64,000 nucleotides of DNA from UBA11358 sp049517655 (GTDB lineage Bacteria; Verrucomicrobiota; Verrucomicrobiia; Limisphaerales; UBA11358). The stretch is from positions 372,001 through 436,000 of the forward strand of contig JBEKRQ010000001.1 in the NCBI GenBank assembly GCA_049517655.1, given 5' to 3'. The position numbers and the translations under genes are program-made. Shown here piece after piece: positions 32,718-40,047 of the stretch (positions are counted from its first letter, which is position 1; each line of letters opens with the position of its first letter). The notes beneath the pieces are model-generated. The model saw nothing but the letters and a program-made list of their open reading frames with translations. It did no database searches and was not told the origin of the DNA.

Positions 32718-33916
32718 TACACACAATTTACTGTTCACCGTCCATCGCCCACAGCCCGTTGGATGTATGTTTATCGGTTTTGGGCGCCGGACTTTGGACT
32801 TGGGACTGGCGACCGTGGACTGCGGACTGGTCTTTGGTGCCGTTTCACTTCTGGTCGGTGGTGTTTTTCGTGTTCGGCTGCATTGTCGGCAGTTTTTTGA
32901 ACGTGTGCATTTACCGGCTGCCGCTGAACATGAGCATCGTCACGCCGAAGTCGCATTGCCCGCACTGCGAATATTCCATCCCGTGGTATCTGAATATTCC
33001 GCTCGTGACATGGCTCGCGTTGCGCGGCCGCTGCAACAACTGCGGCGCGCCGATTTCGCCGCGTTATTTCACAGTGGAATTGTTGAGCGGCGCGGCGTTT
33101 TTGAGTTGCTGGCTGAAATTCGGCGATCCGAATCATCCGTTTCAATCCATGCCAATCGCTCTCGTTTACGCGGTTTTTCTGGCGGGATTGATTGTGGCGA
33201 CGTTTATTGACTTCGAGCATTTCATCATCCCCGACGAAATCACGATTGGCGGCATGATTGTCGGTTTCATCGTGTCGTTTTTGCTGCCGTCGCTGCATGA
33301 CGTGAAAACATTGACCGCCGGAATGTTGCAAAGTCTGATTGGCATGGGCGCCGGTGCGGGAATCGTTTATGCGATTTTGCGGCTGGGGAAATTACTATTT
33401 GGCCGGCAGCGATTGAAATTACCGGTGGAAACAAAAATCGTTTTCGCCGAAACGTCGGTGCACCTGCCGGACAGGGAAATCCCCTACGAAGAATTGTTTT
33501 ATCGCCAGTCGGACGTGATTGTGCTGCGCGCGCGAACGGTCGAGTTGGTGGATCGCGGCTACAAGAACGTGATGGTGCGGTTGTCGCCGTCATTGCTGGA
33601 AATCGACGATGAGAAAATCAATCCCGGCGACGTGTTATGCATGGAGGCGATGAGCGCGGAAATCGTGCTGCCCCGCGAGGCGATGGGCATGGGCGATGTG
33701 AAATTCATGGGTGCGATTGGCGCGTTCATCAGCTGGCAGGGCGTGCTGTTTTCGCTGATGGTCAGCTCTGTCATCGGCTCCATCGTCGGCGTGACGCTGA
33801 TTTTGATGCGCCGCCGCGAATGGTCGTCGCGGATGCCTTACGGGCCTTACATCGCGCTGGCGGTGGCGATCTGGATTTTCGGCGGGAAGAAATTTTTCCT
33901 CGGGCTTTTTCACTAG
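32714..33916 (+). CDS. Prepilin peptidase (type IV leader peptidase)
   Basis: A 400-aa frame, the longest reading. The first 41 residues (to about WSL) come from a heptamer array, so the GTG at 32837 (PFHFWSVVFF) is a credible real start. Membrane helix VVFFVFGCIVGSFLNVCIYR precedes the methylation domain with two CxxC pairs (HCPHCEYSIPWYL and RCNNCGAPISP). The A24 aspartic protease half has IDFEHFIIPDEITIGG and the GMGDVKFMGAIGAF motif. An insertion of about 90 residues between them (LPVETKIVFAETSVHLPDRE onward) is soluble and unusual. It cleaves and methylates type IV pilin or pseudopilin leaders. No pilin gene is nearby. Confidence 0.88.
   Translation: MIHTIYCSPSIAHSPLDVCLSVLGAGLWTWDWRPWTADWSLVPFHFWSVVFFVFGCIVGSFLNVCIYRLPLNMSIVTPKSHCPHCEYSIPWYLNIPLVTWLALRGRCNNCGAPISPRYFTVELLSGAAFLSCWLKFGDPNHPFQSMPIALVYAVFLAGLIVATFIDFEHFIIPDEITIGGMIVGFIVSFLLPSLHDVKTLTAGMLQSLIGMGAGAGIVYAILRLGKLLFGRQRLKLPVETKIVFAETSVHLPDREIPYEELFYRQSDVIVLRARTVELVDRGYKNVMVRLSPSLLEIDDEKINPGDVLCMEAMSAEIVLPREAMGMGDVKFMGAIGAFISWQGVLFSLMVSSVIGSIVGVTLILMRRREWSSRMPYGPYIALAVAIWIFGGKKFFLGLFH
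32787..32833. repeat. Heptamer array GGACTNN inside the prepilin peptidase 5' frame
   Basis: Six units in unbroken 7-bp phase: four are GGACTTT, GGACTTG or GGACTGG/GGACTGC forms and one has drifted to CGACCGT. The array lies 70 bp after the S23 stop and continues the theme of arrays on both sides of that gene. Confidence 0.8.
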
Positions 33917-34013
33917 AAAAAACGACGGGGCGCATTCCTGACCCCGGAATGATTTTTGTAACTGTAACCCGGCTTGGAGCGTCCTATATTGGTTGTAAAG
34001 TCCTGATTTCAGC

Positions 34014-35363
34014 ATGAAAACTTTGATTGCCATTATTTTGGCCCTCGGTGTCGGGTTTGCCGCGGCTTACGTCGTAGTCTCAAAACAAAAAGACGCGCTG
34101 CTTGAACAATTCAAAGCGCAACAGACACAACCCCAAACCAATCCTACGCCTGCTCCGGTGGAAAAGGTGATTATGGCCGCTGTGTCTGCTTCGGCGGAAG
34201 AATCGCCGCAGGACATTCTCAACGATTTGCTTAACGCGAAACTCGGAACGGGAAGCGAACGCAACACTGGTTTGCGGATGATTGTTTTCAAATTGGAAAG
34301 TCTTGCGCAGCGCGGCAGGGCGGCGGTGCCGGCCATCCGCGCGTTTCTGGGACGTAACGTGGACGTGGAATACGGTGAGCAAAGCAATGCCAACAACCAG
34401 ACGGATGCCGGGGGTTCAACCAACCAACTCAATAACAATAACGGATTTGGTGGCGGGCCCGGAGGACCCGGAGGTCGTGGTGGCCGGGGTGGACGTTTTC
34501 GCCGCATTCAAAATCTGCAAACCGACTGGGTGGTGCCGCCATCGCTGCGTCTGGGATTGGTCGGCACGCTCAAGGAAATCGGCGGCCCCGAGGGGGAAAA
34601 GGCGCTGGCGGAAATGTTGAGCAGCACGGGGCGCGGCGTCGAGATTGCCTATCTGGCGCGGGTACTCGAGGAAATCGTGCCCGGCAAATATCGCGATGCC
34701 GCCATTGCCGCCGCGAAGGAATTGCTGATGAGCCCGCCGTCGATTGACAATCCCAACAGGCTTGATGACTTGTCCCGGGCCTATCTTTTTGGCGTGCTTG
34801 AGTTTTTCCACGACACGTCGTTCGCGGTGAATGCACAGCAAATGCTCGTCGGCACGGATGGCCGGCTGGACATGGACGCGATGAGTTACCTCTCGGAAGT
34901 CTTGAAAGATCAATCCGCTTCCGCGCTTTATCAGGCCTACGAGAATCCGAATCTGACCAATCAGTTCGACAAGATGTCGCTGGGCCGGGAGGTGCTGAAT
35001 TACGTCGGCCAGAATTCACAGGCCAATGCGCTGTTTGCGGAAACGTTGAACAATACCGATCTGGATTCCCGTGCAAAGGCCTTTATCGTCGCGCAACTGG
35101 CTGGGGGCGGCTTTGGCCCGTTCAGTTCCCCCAGTCCCACCGATCCGCAGGTCATTAACAGCCGGATCAACCTTTTGAATCAATTGCTGTCACAACCAGC
35201 ATACGCTAGCGACGAGACCATGGTGCAGGCAATCAACGCGACCGTTAACGCGCTTCAGAATGGCACGTCGGTGAACATGCGGCAATTCTTCGGCGGTGGT
35301 CGTGGTGGACGCGGTTTTGGCGGCGGTGGCGGTCCCGGCTCCGGTCCGCCTCCGGGCGAATAG
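34014..35363 (+). CDS. Exported hypothetical protein with helical repeats and glycine-rich linkers
   Basis: A 449-aa protein. The N-terminus MKTLIAIILALGVGFAAAYV is a signal or membrane anchor, followed by a glutamine/proline-rich linker. Helical segments follow (ILNDLLNAKLGTGSERNTGL, AAVPAIRAFLGRNVDVEYGE), suggesting HEAT-like repeats. Residues about 125-165 are an Asn/Gly linker (NNNNGFGGGPGGPGGRGGRG). The C-terminus ends in another Gly/Arg-rich stretch. GGR-rich tails are common in verrucomicrobial secreted proteins of unknown role. It starts 97 bp after prepilin peptidase on the same strand. No family is assigned. Confidence 0.7.
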   Translation: MKTLIAIILALGVGFAAAYVVVSKQKDALLEQFKAQQTQPQTNPTPAPVEKVIMAAVSASAEESPQDILNDLLNAKLGTGSERNTGLRMIVFKLESLAQRGRAAVPAIRAFLGRNVDVEYGEQSNANNQTDAGGSTNQLNNNNGFGGGPGGPGGRGGRGGRFRRIQNLQTDWVVPPSLRLGLVGTLKEIGGPEGEKALAEMLSSTGRGVEIAYLARVLEEIVPGKYRDAAIAAAKELLMSPPSIDNPNRLDDLSRAYLFGVLEFFHDTSFAVNAQQMLVGTDGRLDMDAMSYLSEVLKDQSASALYQAYENPNLTNQFDKMSLGREVLNYVGQNSQANALFAETLNNTDLDSRAKAFIVAQLAGGGFGPFSSPSPTDPQVINSRINLLNQLLSQPAYASDETMVQAINATVNALQNGTSVNMRQFFGGGRGGRGFGGGGGPGSGPPPGE

Positions 35364-35372
35364 ATTTCAAAT

Positions 35373-36239
35373 TCACGGTAGGAATCTTTGCAAACCCAAC
35401 GTTGTTCCGAACAGGATTAAAAATATAACGCTCAATTCACGCGGGCATTCCGGTGCGACCGCCAGCCAGTCCACAAAAACGATTCCGGCGAGCAAGCCGG
35501 AGACGGTTCGTGCGATGCTGGCTTCACCCGCCTGAAAAATCGGCCGCACACAAAACGCGATCCACAACACAAGCGCGAATGACATCCAAATTGCCGGTAT
35601 ACGGTTCGTCCCGGTGTTCATGAGCATCGCCAAAAAAATCGGCATGGCCAACAGGGCTAGGGGCCGGTAAGAAATGAGTCCGCGCAAATTTTCCCACCGT
35701 GCCATGTAATTCAATCCAGCCACATAAAACGCCAGCGCTGCGCCGCACCAAATGGCCCAGCCGTTGACACCCTGCATGCTTACCGACGCAGCGATGACGT
35801 AAACCCAGAACCGGCACATGCCCATCAGCCACGGCGAGGCGGTGATGACTTTGTGCGTCGCGTCGTAGATGATGATGCACAACAGCAGTGCCAACGCCAG
35901 CACGCCAGTCGTTTTGTTCACGGCCATCAAACTCAACGCGCCCAAACCGAGCCAGGCCAGTCCCCAGCGCCAGACTGCTTGCAGCGAAATGACGTCGGAT
36001 GGAATCGGCCGTTCCGCGCGGCGCTGACGGTCGAAGTCGGCATCGAATGCGTCGTTCAAAAACATTCCACCCAGGTAGAGTGAGCTGACGCCAAAGAACA
36101 GCAGGGGCAATTTTTGGAAGTTTCCGCCGCCGCCCAGCCACCAGCCGGCGAGACAATTCGACCAAACCGTTGGCAAATTTGAAATGCGGCCCAAAACGAA
36201 CAGTGTGCGGAATTGGCGGACAAAATTCCGATTCATCAC
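35373..36239 (-). CDS. UbiA-family prenyltransferase
   Basis: A 288-aa membrane protein with about eight or nine helices. The first aspartate-rich motif is in MFLNDAFDADFDRQRRAERP (NDxxDxxxD), close to helix 2. The second motif is IIIYDATHKVITASPWLMGM (YDxxHK), matching UbiA-type enzymes that join a prenyl chain to an aromatic or other acceptor. The opening GRISNLPTVWSNCLAGWWLG is typical of UbiA homologues in Bacteroidota and Verrucomicrobiota. The acceptor is unknown; menaquinone synthesis (MenA) is less likely because there is no neighbouring men gene. It converges with the exported hypothetical gene. Confidence 0.8.
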   Translation of the reverse strand: MMNRNFVRQFRTLFVLGRISNLPTVWSNCLAGWWLGGGGNFQKLPLLFFGVSSLYLGGMFLNDAFDADFDRQRRAERPIPSDVISLQAVWRWGLAWLGLGALSLMAVNKTTGVLALALLLCIIIYDATHKVITASPWLMGMCRFWVYVIAASVSMQGVNGWAIWCGAALAFYVAGLNYMARWENLRGLISYRPLALLAMPIFLAMLMNTGTNRIPAIWMSFALVLWIAFCVRPIFQAGEASIARTVSGLLAGIVFVDWLAVAPECPRELSVIFLILFGTTLGLQRFLP

Positions 36240-36484
36240 AAATAGAAAATCAGAAAAATCATTGGTTGGCCAGCCCGCGTTCAGCGAACCGCGCGAGCGT
36301 CCATTCGTATTCCGCCGTGACAGACAGCCACGGCAGCCACAATGCCGACGGGGGCGAAAATTGTCCCCGCAGCGTGCTGCGACCGCAATTTGGCATCCGG
36401 CCGGAATTGCAAACGTTTGAATTGTTCAATATTCATGCCCAAAAGATGAGGCGAAATTGAAGTTTGGCAATGTGCAAACCGGTA
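36240..36484. other. Intergenic region upstream of the coiled-coil gene
   Basis: There is a minus-strand frame MNIEQFKRLQFRPDAKLRSQ (around 36280-36435) and an overlapping frame ending WTLARFAERGLANQ. Neither is complete or recognisable, and together they might be a frame-shifted small gene. Otherwise nothing is seen. Confidence 0.25.
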
Positions 36485-36513
36485 TTGACATGCTCGGGGC
36501 AAAAGTCTAGTGT
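36485..36513 (+). promoter_or_regulatory. Sigma-70 type promoter for the coiled-coil/lipoprotein pair
   Basis: TTGACA at 36485-36490, a 17-bp spacer, and TAGTGT at 36508-36513. The coding start follows 27 bp later. Confidence 0.5.
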
Positions 36514-36539
36514 GACAAAAAGTTGCAACTGATTGAACC

Positions 36540-37307
36540 ATGTTGATTCGCATTAGTCTGATTGTGGCAATCGTCGCGGCGCTAGCCGCCGGCACGCTGA
36601 ACATCTTTCAAGTTCGGGACAAAATCAACACGTTGATTACCCAGCGCAATGACTTCCACACCGAAAGGGATCAAGCCAAAACCGATCTTGCCAACACCCA
36701 AAAGGAATGGGCCAAGACAAAAGATAATTTGGCGCAGACGCAACAGGAATTGACTGACACAAAATCCCAGCGTGACAAAGCCGTGGCCGACGCCAAGGAA
36801 CAGATCAAGCGTGCCAGTGATTTATCCGACAAACTGGTCAAAACGACGCAGGAATTAAACGACACACAATCACAACTGGCTGCTTACACGGCAACAACCC
36901 TTTCACCCGAGCAGGTGATGACATTGAGCAAGACGCTTAAAAATACAGAGAGCGCGCTAGAAGCCGTCAAGGAAGAAAATATTGTTTTGCAACGCACCGT
37001 CAGCCGTTTGAACAATCAACTCGCCGGATTCATTGGAACAAACTATGTTGTCAAGCTGCGCGCCAATCTCGAAGGCAAAATTGTCGCCGTGGATCCCAAG
37101 TGGAACTTTGTTGTGTTGAACGTTGGCGAAGATCAAGGCGTGCTGGAAGACGGCGAAATGCTCGTCAGCCGCGATGGCAAGCTCGTCGCCAAAGTCATCG
37201 TCCGCAGCGTCCAAAAAAATCATAGCATCGCCAACATCGTGCCGAATTGGCGTCTCGGTGATGTGATCGAAGGCGATGCAGTTACGCCGGCCCATCCTGC
37301 TTCTTGA
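36540..37307 (+). CDS. Membrane-anchored coiled-coil protein of unknown function
   Basis: A 255-aa protein. The N-terminal membrane helix LIRISLIVAIVAALAAGTLN is followed by a coiled coil over residues about 25-165 rich in Q, K, D and T (DLANTQKEWAKTKDNLAQTQ, QELTDTKSQRDKAVADAKEQ). The C-terminal domain of about 85 residues starts NYVVKLRANLEGKIVAVDPK and has beta-strand character with WNFVVLNVGEDQGVLEDGEM. The last part VRSVQKNHSIANIVPNWRLG resembles short beta-barrel domains of MreC-like proteins, only loosely. It probably spans from the inner membrane into the periplasm. A clear promoter precedes it, and a small lipoprotein gene begins right after its stop. Confidence 0.75.
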   Translation: MLIRISLIVAIVAALAAGTLNIFQVRDKINTLITQRNDFHTERDQAKTDLANTQKEWAKTKDNLAQTQQELTDTKSQRDKAVADAKEQIKRASDLSDKLVKTTQELNDTQSQLAAYTATTLSPEQVMTLSKTLKNTESALEAVKEENIVLQRTVSRLNNQLAGFIGTNYVVKLRANLEGKIVAVDPKWNFVVLNVGEDQGVLEDGEMLVSRDGKLVAKVIVRSVQKNHSIANIVPNWRLGDVIEGDAVTPAHPAS

Positions 37308-37308
37308 G

Positions 37309-37476
37309 ATGAGACGCCGGGCTGTCAAATGCCTTTTACTGCTTGTCCTCGGCGCCGTACTCACTGGTGTCAGTGGTTGTGCGACAAATGATCCCGAGAA
37401 TGCTTCAGTTCGTCCGTGGAACGCGCCGCAAAGCTGGGAAAATGGCATCCCCGGGATGAGCCAGCAGCATGAGTGA
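37309..37476 (+). CDS. Small predicted lipoprotein
   Basis: 55 aa from the ATG at 37309 (MRRRAVKCLLLLVLGAVLTG). This start comes 1 bp after the stop of the coiled-coil gene and gives a correct type II signal: basic head, hydrophobic core, and lipobox VSGC. The mature peptide ATNDPENASVRPWNAPQSWE is short, polar and possibly disordered. A longer frame to 37276 would overlap and spoil the signal. The pair arrangement suggests that the lipoprotein works with the coiled-coil protein at the envelope. No family is recognised. Confidence 0.7.
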   Translation: MRRRAVKCLLLLVLGAVLTGVSGCATNDPENASVRPWNAPQSWENGIPGMSQQHE

Positions 37477-37490
37477 ATTGTCGCCGCGGG

Positions 37491-38075
37491 TCATTCTTCA
37501 ACTTTCACGCAGCGGGTTGCCGTTAAAATAAAGTTCACCTGAACGTCCAGCATTCCAGCTGGAACATCGCTTGCAATTTGCTTGTCAAAGGCCACGCCGC
37601 ATTTGGCTCCACGCACTTCCGCCAGCAACCGATCATAGAATCCCCTGCCGCGACCGAGTCTGTAGCCGCGCAAATCAAAAGCCACGCCGGGAACAAGAAC
37701 CAGATCAAATTTGCTTAGGGGAATTTCCGCGCATTTTGCCGCCGGTTCACGAATGCCGAATTCCCCCGTCACAATCTCGCTCCGCAAATTCTGGACGCGG
37801 CACGCAACGTAACTTTGGTCGGCTGAATCAAAGCGTGGCAGGGCGGCGGTTTTTCCCGTGTTGAGGGCTTCTTCCAGCAGCGGCCATACATCCACTTCAT
37901 TTGACATCGGCGCAAAAAACAATACAGACGCCGCATTTTTCCAAATGGATTGCTCCTTGAGAAGCGCTCGAACTTGTGCCGACGCCGCTTCGCGCGCCGC
38001 CGGGGAAATTTTTTGCAATATGCCACGCATTTGTTTTCGCAGCACAGCTTTTTGAAAGTTCAAATCAGCAGTCAT
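37491..38075 (-). CDS. ygfA: 5-formyltetrahydrofolate cyclo-ligase
   Basis: A 194-aa enzyme. LRKQMRGILQKISPAAREAA is the N-terminal helix. SVLFFAPMSNEVDVWPLLEE is the nucleotide-binding strand. DLVLVPGVAFDLRGYRLGRG RGFYDRLLAE is the family signature, followed by GVAFDKQI near the end. It converts 5-formyl-THF to 5,10-methenyl-THF using ATP. It overlaps rarA by 4 bp and is therefore in a two-gene operon with it. In Proteobacteria this gene often lies downstream of 6S RNA, and a candidate structured RNA is found upstream of rarA here. Confidence 0.88.
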   Translation of the reverse strand: MTADLNFQKAVLRKQMRGILQKISPAAREAASAQVRALLKEQSIWKNAASVLFFAPMSNEVDVWPLLEEALNTGKTAALPRFDSADQSYVACRVQNLRSEIVTGEFGIREPAAKCAEIPLSKFDLVLVPGVAFDLRGYRLGRGRGFYDRLLAEVRGAKCGVAFDKQIASDVPAGMLDVQVNFILTATRCVKVEE

Positions 38076-39439
38076 TTTTTCTTCTTTCGTGCTTCAACCA
38101 ACGCTCTACGCCACTGCTCGACACGCTCCTTGATTTTCTTTTCCACACCCTGCTCGGTCGGTTCGTAATAACGCCTGTCAGCGCCGAGATAATCCTGTGC
38201 CACGAAATGTCCAGGATGATCGTGCGCGTATTCGTAACCCTGGCCATGACCAAGCCGTTCGGCGCCTTTGTAGTTTGCGTCGCGCAGATGTTCCGGCACC
38301 GGCAGCGTGCGGCCTGACTTCACGTCTTCAAGCGCCGCGTCAATCGCCAGGTAAGCGCTGTTGCTTTTGTTGGCTGTGGCAATGTAAATCGTCGTCTCGG
38401 CCAGCGGAATGCGCGCCTCCGGCCAGCCGACAAATTCTGCAACTTGTAGCGCCGCATTCGCCAGCACCAAAGCCATCGGATCGGCGAGTCCGACATCTTC
38501 CGCCGCGCAAATGACGATTCGCCGCGCGATAAATCGCGGGTCTTCGCCGGCGTGAATCATCTTCGCCAGCCAGTACAGCGCCGCGTCCGCGTCGCTGCCG
38601 CGCATGGATTTGATGAACGCGGAAATCGTGTCGTAATGCGCGTCTTCGTCGTCATAAACGACGGCCTTTTTCTGAATGCTTTGCTCGGCGGCGGCAAGGT
38701 CAATGTGAACGACACCCTTTTTGTCTGGCGCCGTCGTGAGCACGGCGATTTCCAGCGCGTTCAGCGCCTTGCGCGCGTCGCCGTCGGCGATTTTTACAAG
38801 ATGGCGCAACGCATTTTCTTCCGCCTTGATTTTCATGTAGCCAAGGCCGCGTTCACCGTCGGCCAGGGCGTGTTGCAGCAACGGAAAAAGTTCATCCTCG
38901 GCCAGAGGGCGCAGTTCAAAGATTTGCGAACGCGAGACCAGCGGCGAGTTGACAAAGAAAAACGGATTGTGCGTCGTTGCGCCGATGAGCCGGACGACGC
39001 CGCTCTCGACGTCCGCCAGCAGCACATCCTGCTGCGCCTTGTTGAACCGATGGATTTCGTCGATGAACAGAATCGTGGGCCGGCCGGTATTTTCGAGACG
39101 GTTCGCGGCGGAGGAGAGCACGCGGCGCATGTCGGCAACGTTGGATTCCGCACCGCTCAAACGCTCGAATTTGCTTTTGGTCTGGCGCGCGATGATTTGC
39201 GCGAGCGACGTTTTGCCCGTGCCGGGCGGCCCGAAGAAAATCAGCGATTGGATGCGGTCGGCTTCGATGGCGCGGCGCAGCAATTGGCCGGGGCCGAGGA
39301 TGTGCGTCTGTCCGGCGAACTCGTCGAGATGGCGTGGTCGCATTCGCGCGGCCAGCGGCTGATGGCGGGAAGTTTCCGGCGTGGTCGAAGCGCGCAGCTT
39401 CGATTCAGCCGGAGTTGCAAACAAATCGTCGCGCGCCAT
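38072..39439 (-). CDS. rarA: Replication-associated recombination protein A (clamp-loader-like AAA+ ATPase)
   Basis: A 455-aa AAA+ protein. The N-terminal region ARMRPRHLDEFAGQTHILGP precedes Walker A IFFGPPGTGKTSLAQIIARQ near residue 70 and Walker B TILFIDEIHRFNKAQQDVLL near 125. Sensor 1 (LIGATTHNPFFFVNSPLVSR) and the arginine-finger region follow. The C-terminal RarA domain (ARRIVICAAEDVGLADPMAL, YIATANKSNSAYLAIDAALE, GYEYAHDHPGHFVAQDYLGA) is full length. RarA/MgsA acts at stalled forks. It is cotranscribed with ygfA by a 4-bp overlap. A terminator for an upstream minus-strand transcript lies 37-65 bp before its start. Confidence 0.93.
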   Translation of the reverse strand: MARDDLFATPAESKLRASTTPETSRHQPLAARMRPRHLDEFAGQTHILGPGQLLRRAIEADRIQSLIFFGPPGTGKTSLAQIIARQTKSKFERLSGAESNVADMRRVLSSAANRLENTGRPTILFIDEIHRFNKAQQDVLLADVESGVVRLIGATTHNPFFFVNSPLVSRSQIFELRPLAEDELFPLLQHALADGERGLGYMKIKAEENALRHLVKIADGDARKALNALEIAVLTTAPDKKGVVHIDLAAAEQSIQKKAVVYDDEDAHYDTISAFIKSMRGSDADAALYWLAKMIHAGEDPRFIARRIVICAAEDVGLADPMALVLANAALQVAEFVGWPEARIPLAETTIYIATANKSNSAYLAIDAALEDVKSGRTLPVPEHLRDANYKGAERLGHGQGYEYAHDHPGHFVAQDYLGADRRYYEPTEQGVEKKIKERVEQWRRALVEARKKKK

Positions 39440-39475
39440 GAATTAAAATTAACAGTTGGCAGGAGATTTGCCCAA

Positions 39476-39504
39476 AACAAAAAAGCCCGCCGACCGGCAG
39501 GCTT
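39476..39504 (-). terminator. Intrinsic terminator upstream of rarA
   Basis: Minus-strand AAAGCCTGCCGGTCGGC with GGGCTTTTTTG forms a GC-rich stem of about 9 bp followed by six T residues. It would stop a minus-strand transcript before rarA, so it implies an upstream RNA gene at 39557-39710. Transcription of rarA must then start downstream of it or read through. Confidence 0.7.
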
Positions 39505-39505
39505 T

Positions 39506-39537
39506 GATTCTTCATTCTGCATTCGTCATTCCACATT
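39506..39537. repeat. Heptamer array ATTCNNC
   Basis: Four consecutive units in 7-bp phase, of the forms ATTCTTC, ATTCTGC, ATTCGTC and ATTCCAC. The conserved half is ATTC and the rest varies, as in the GGACT and GTC arrays elsewhere in this window. Confidence 0.65.
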
Positions 39538-39556
39538 TAAAATAAAACCCCACCCT

Positions 39557-39710
39557 TGCCGTGTGCGACATGATCCTTTGAACATGTTTTACAACATGCG
39601 GAACCCGCCGGGCTGCTTTCGACTTCCAGTGAAGGCATGTCGGCCACAGTCACAGATTGGCTCCATTGATCGTTTTACTACGGTTCAAGGATTTGTTGCG
39701 AATCACGAAC
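39557..39710 (-). ncRNA. Candidate 6S-like structured RNA
   Basis: On the minus strand a long closing stem forms between GCAACAAATCCTTGAAC near 39699-39683 and GTTCAAAGGATCATGTCGC at 39583-39565, extended by CGTG/CACG outside. The 5' side of the bubble is AT-rich. The 3' side carries a perfect small hairpin ATGTTGTAAAACAT, as in the central bubble of 6S RNA. A terminal arm with CTTCACTGGAAG closes the fold. A strong terminator follows at 39476-39504. Context is suggestive: ygfA and rarA lie downstream on the same strand, and 6S RNA is often linked to ygfA in Proteobacteria. There is no coding frame here. The identity as 6S is inference. Confidence 0.45.
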
Positions 39711-39842
39711 AGAGCAGGGTAAATCGCATCAAGTTTTCCAAAGAACAACGCGCGGTTTTTCACTCGCGCTTTCTGGCCATTACATCGCCCAGGGCAGGAA
39801 TTTTCTCAAGAAATATTTTTCGGAAAATTTATTATGGCGCCC

Positions 39843-39872
39843 TTGACAAACGCAAAATGAGTTATCTAAAAA
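39843..39872 (+). promoter_or_regulatory. Candidate promoter for alaS
   Basis: TTGACA at 39843-39848, an 18-bp spacer, and TAAAAA at 39867-39872 on the plus strand. It points toward alaS, about 175 bp downstream, past the palindromes at 39949-40032. Confidence 0.35.
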
Positions 39873-39948
39873 CATGGCGCGGCAAACGCAAAACTTCCAA
39901 CTCGCCTTGTCCGGTGGTTTGGGGCTAATCTCCCTGCCAGATTTTTAC

Positions 39949-40032
39949 TGTAGCGGCGGTCTATGACCGTCGCAAAGGTAGGGCGGGCTCTCCCAGCCCG
40001 CCGCGGCGCGATGGGGACATCGCGCCCTACCT
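39949..40032. repeat. REP-like palindromes in the alaS leader
   Basis: Three hairpins in a row: GCGGCGGTCTATGACCGTCGC, then GGTAGGGCGGGCTCTCCCAG with CCCGCC, and GGCGCGATGGGGACATCGCGC ending in CCTACC. The block would lie in the 5' leader of alaS. Confidence 0.7.
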
Positions 40033-40047
40033 AAGTTTGATTTTGCC

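Noticed and set aside
36281..36604. 107-aa minus-strand ORF upstream of the UbiA-like gene
   Set aside because: It crosses the promoter and start of the coiled-coil gene and has no recognisable family; only noted as possible decay.
39545..39930. Plus-strand continuation of the 38552 ORF across this region
   Set aside because: That frame is the antisense shadow of rarA; the region is better explained by a minus-strand RNA.
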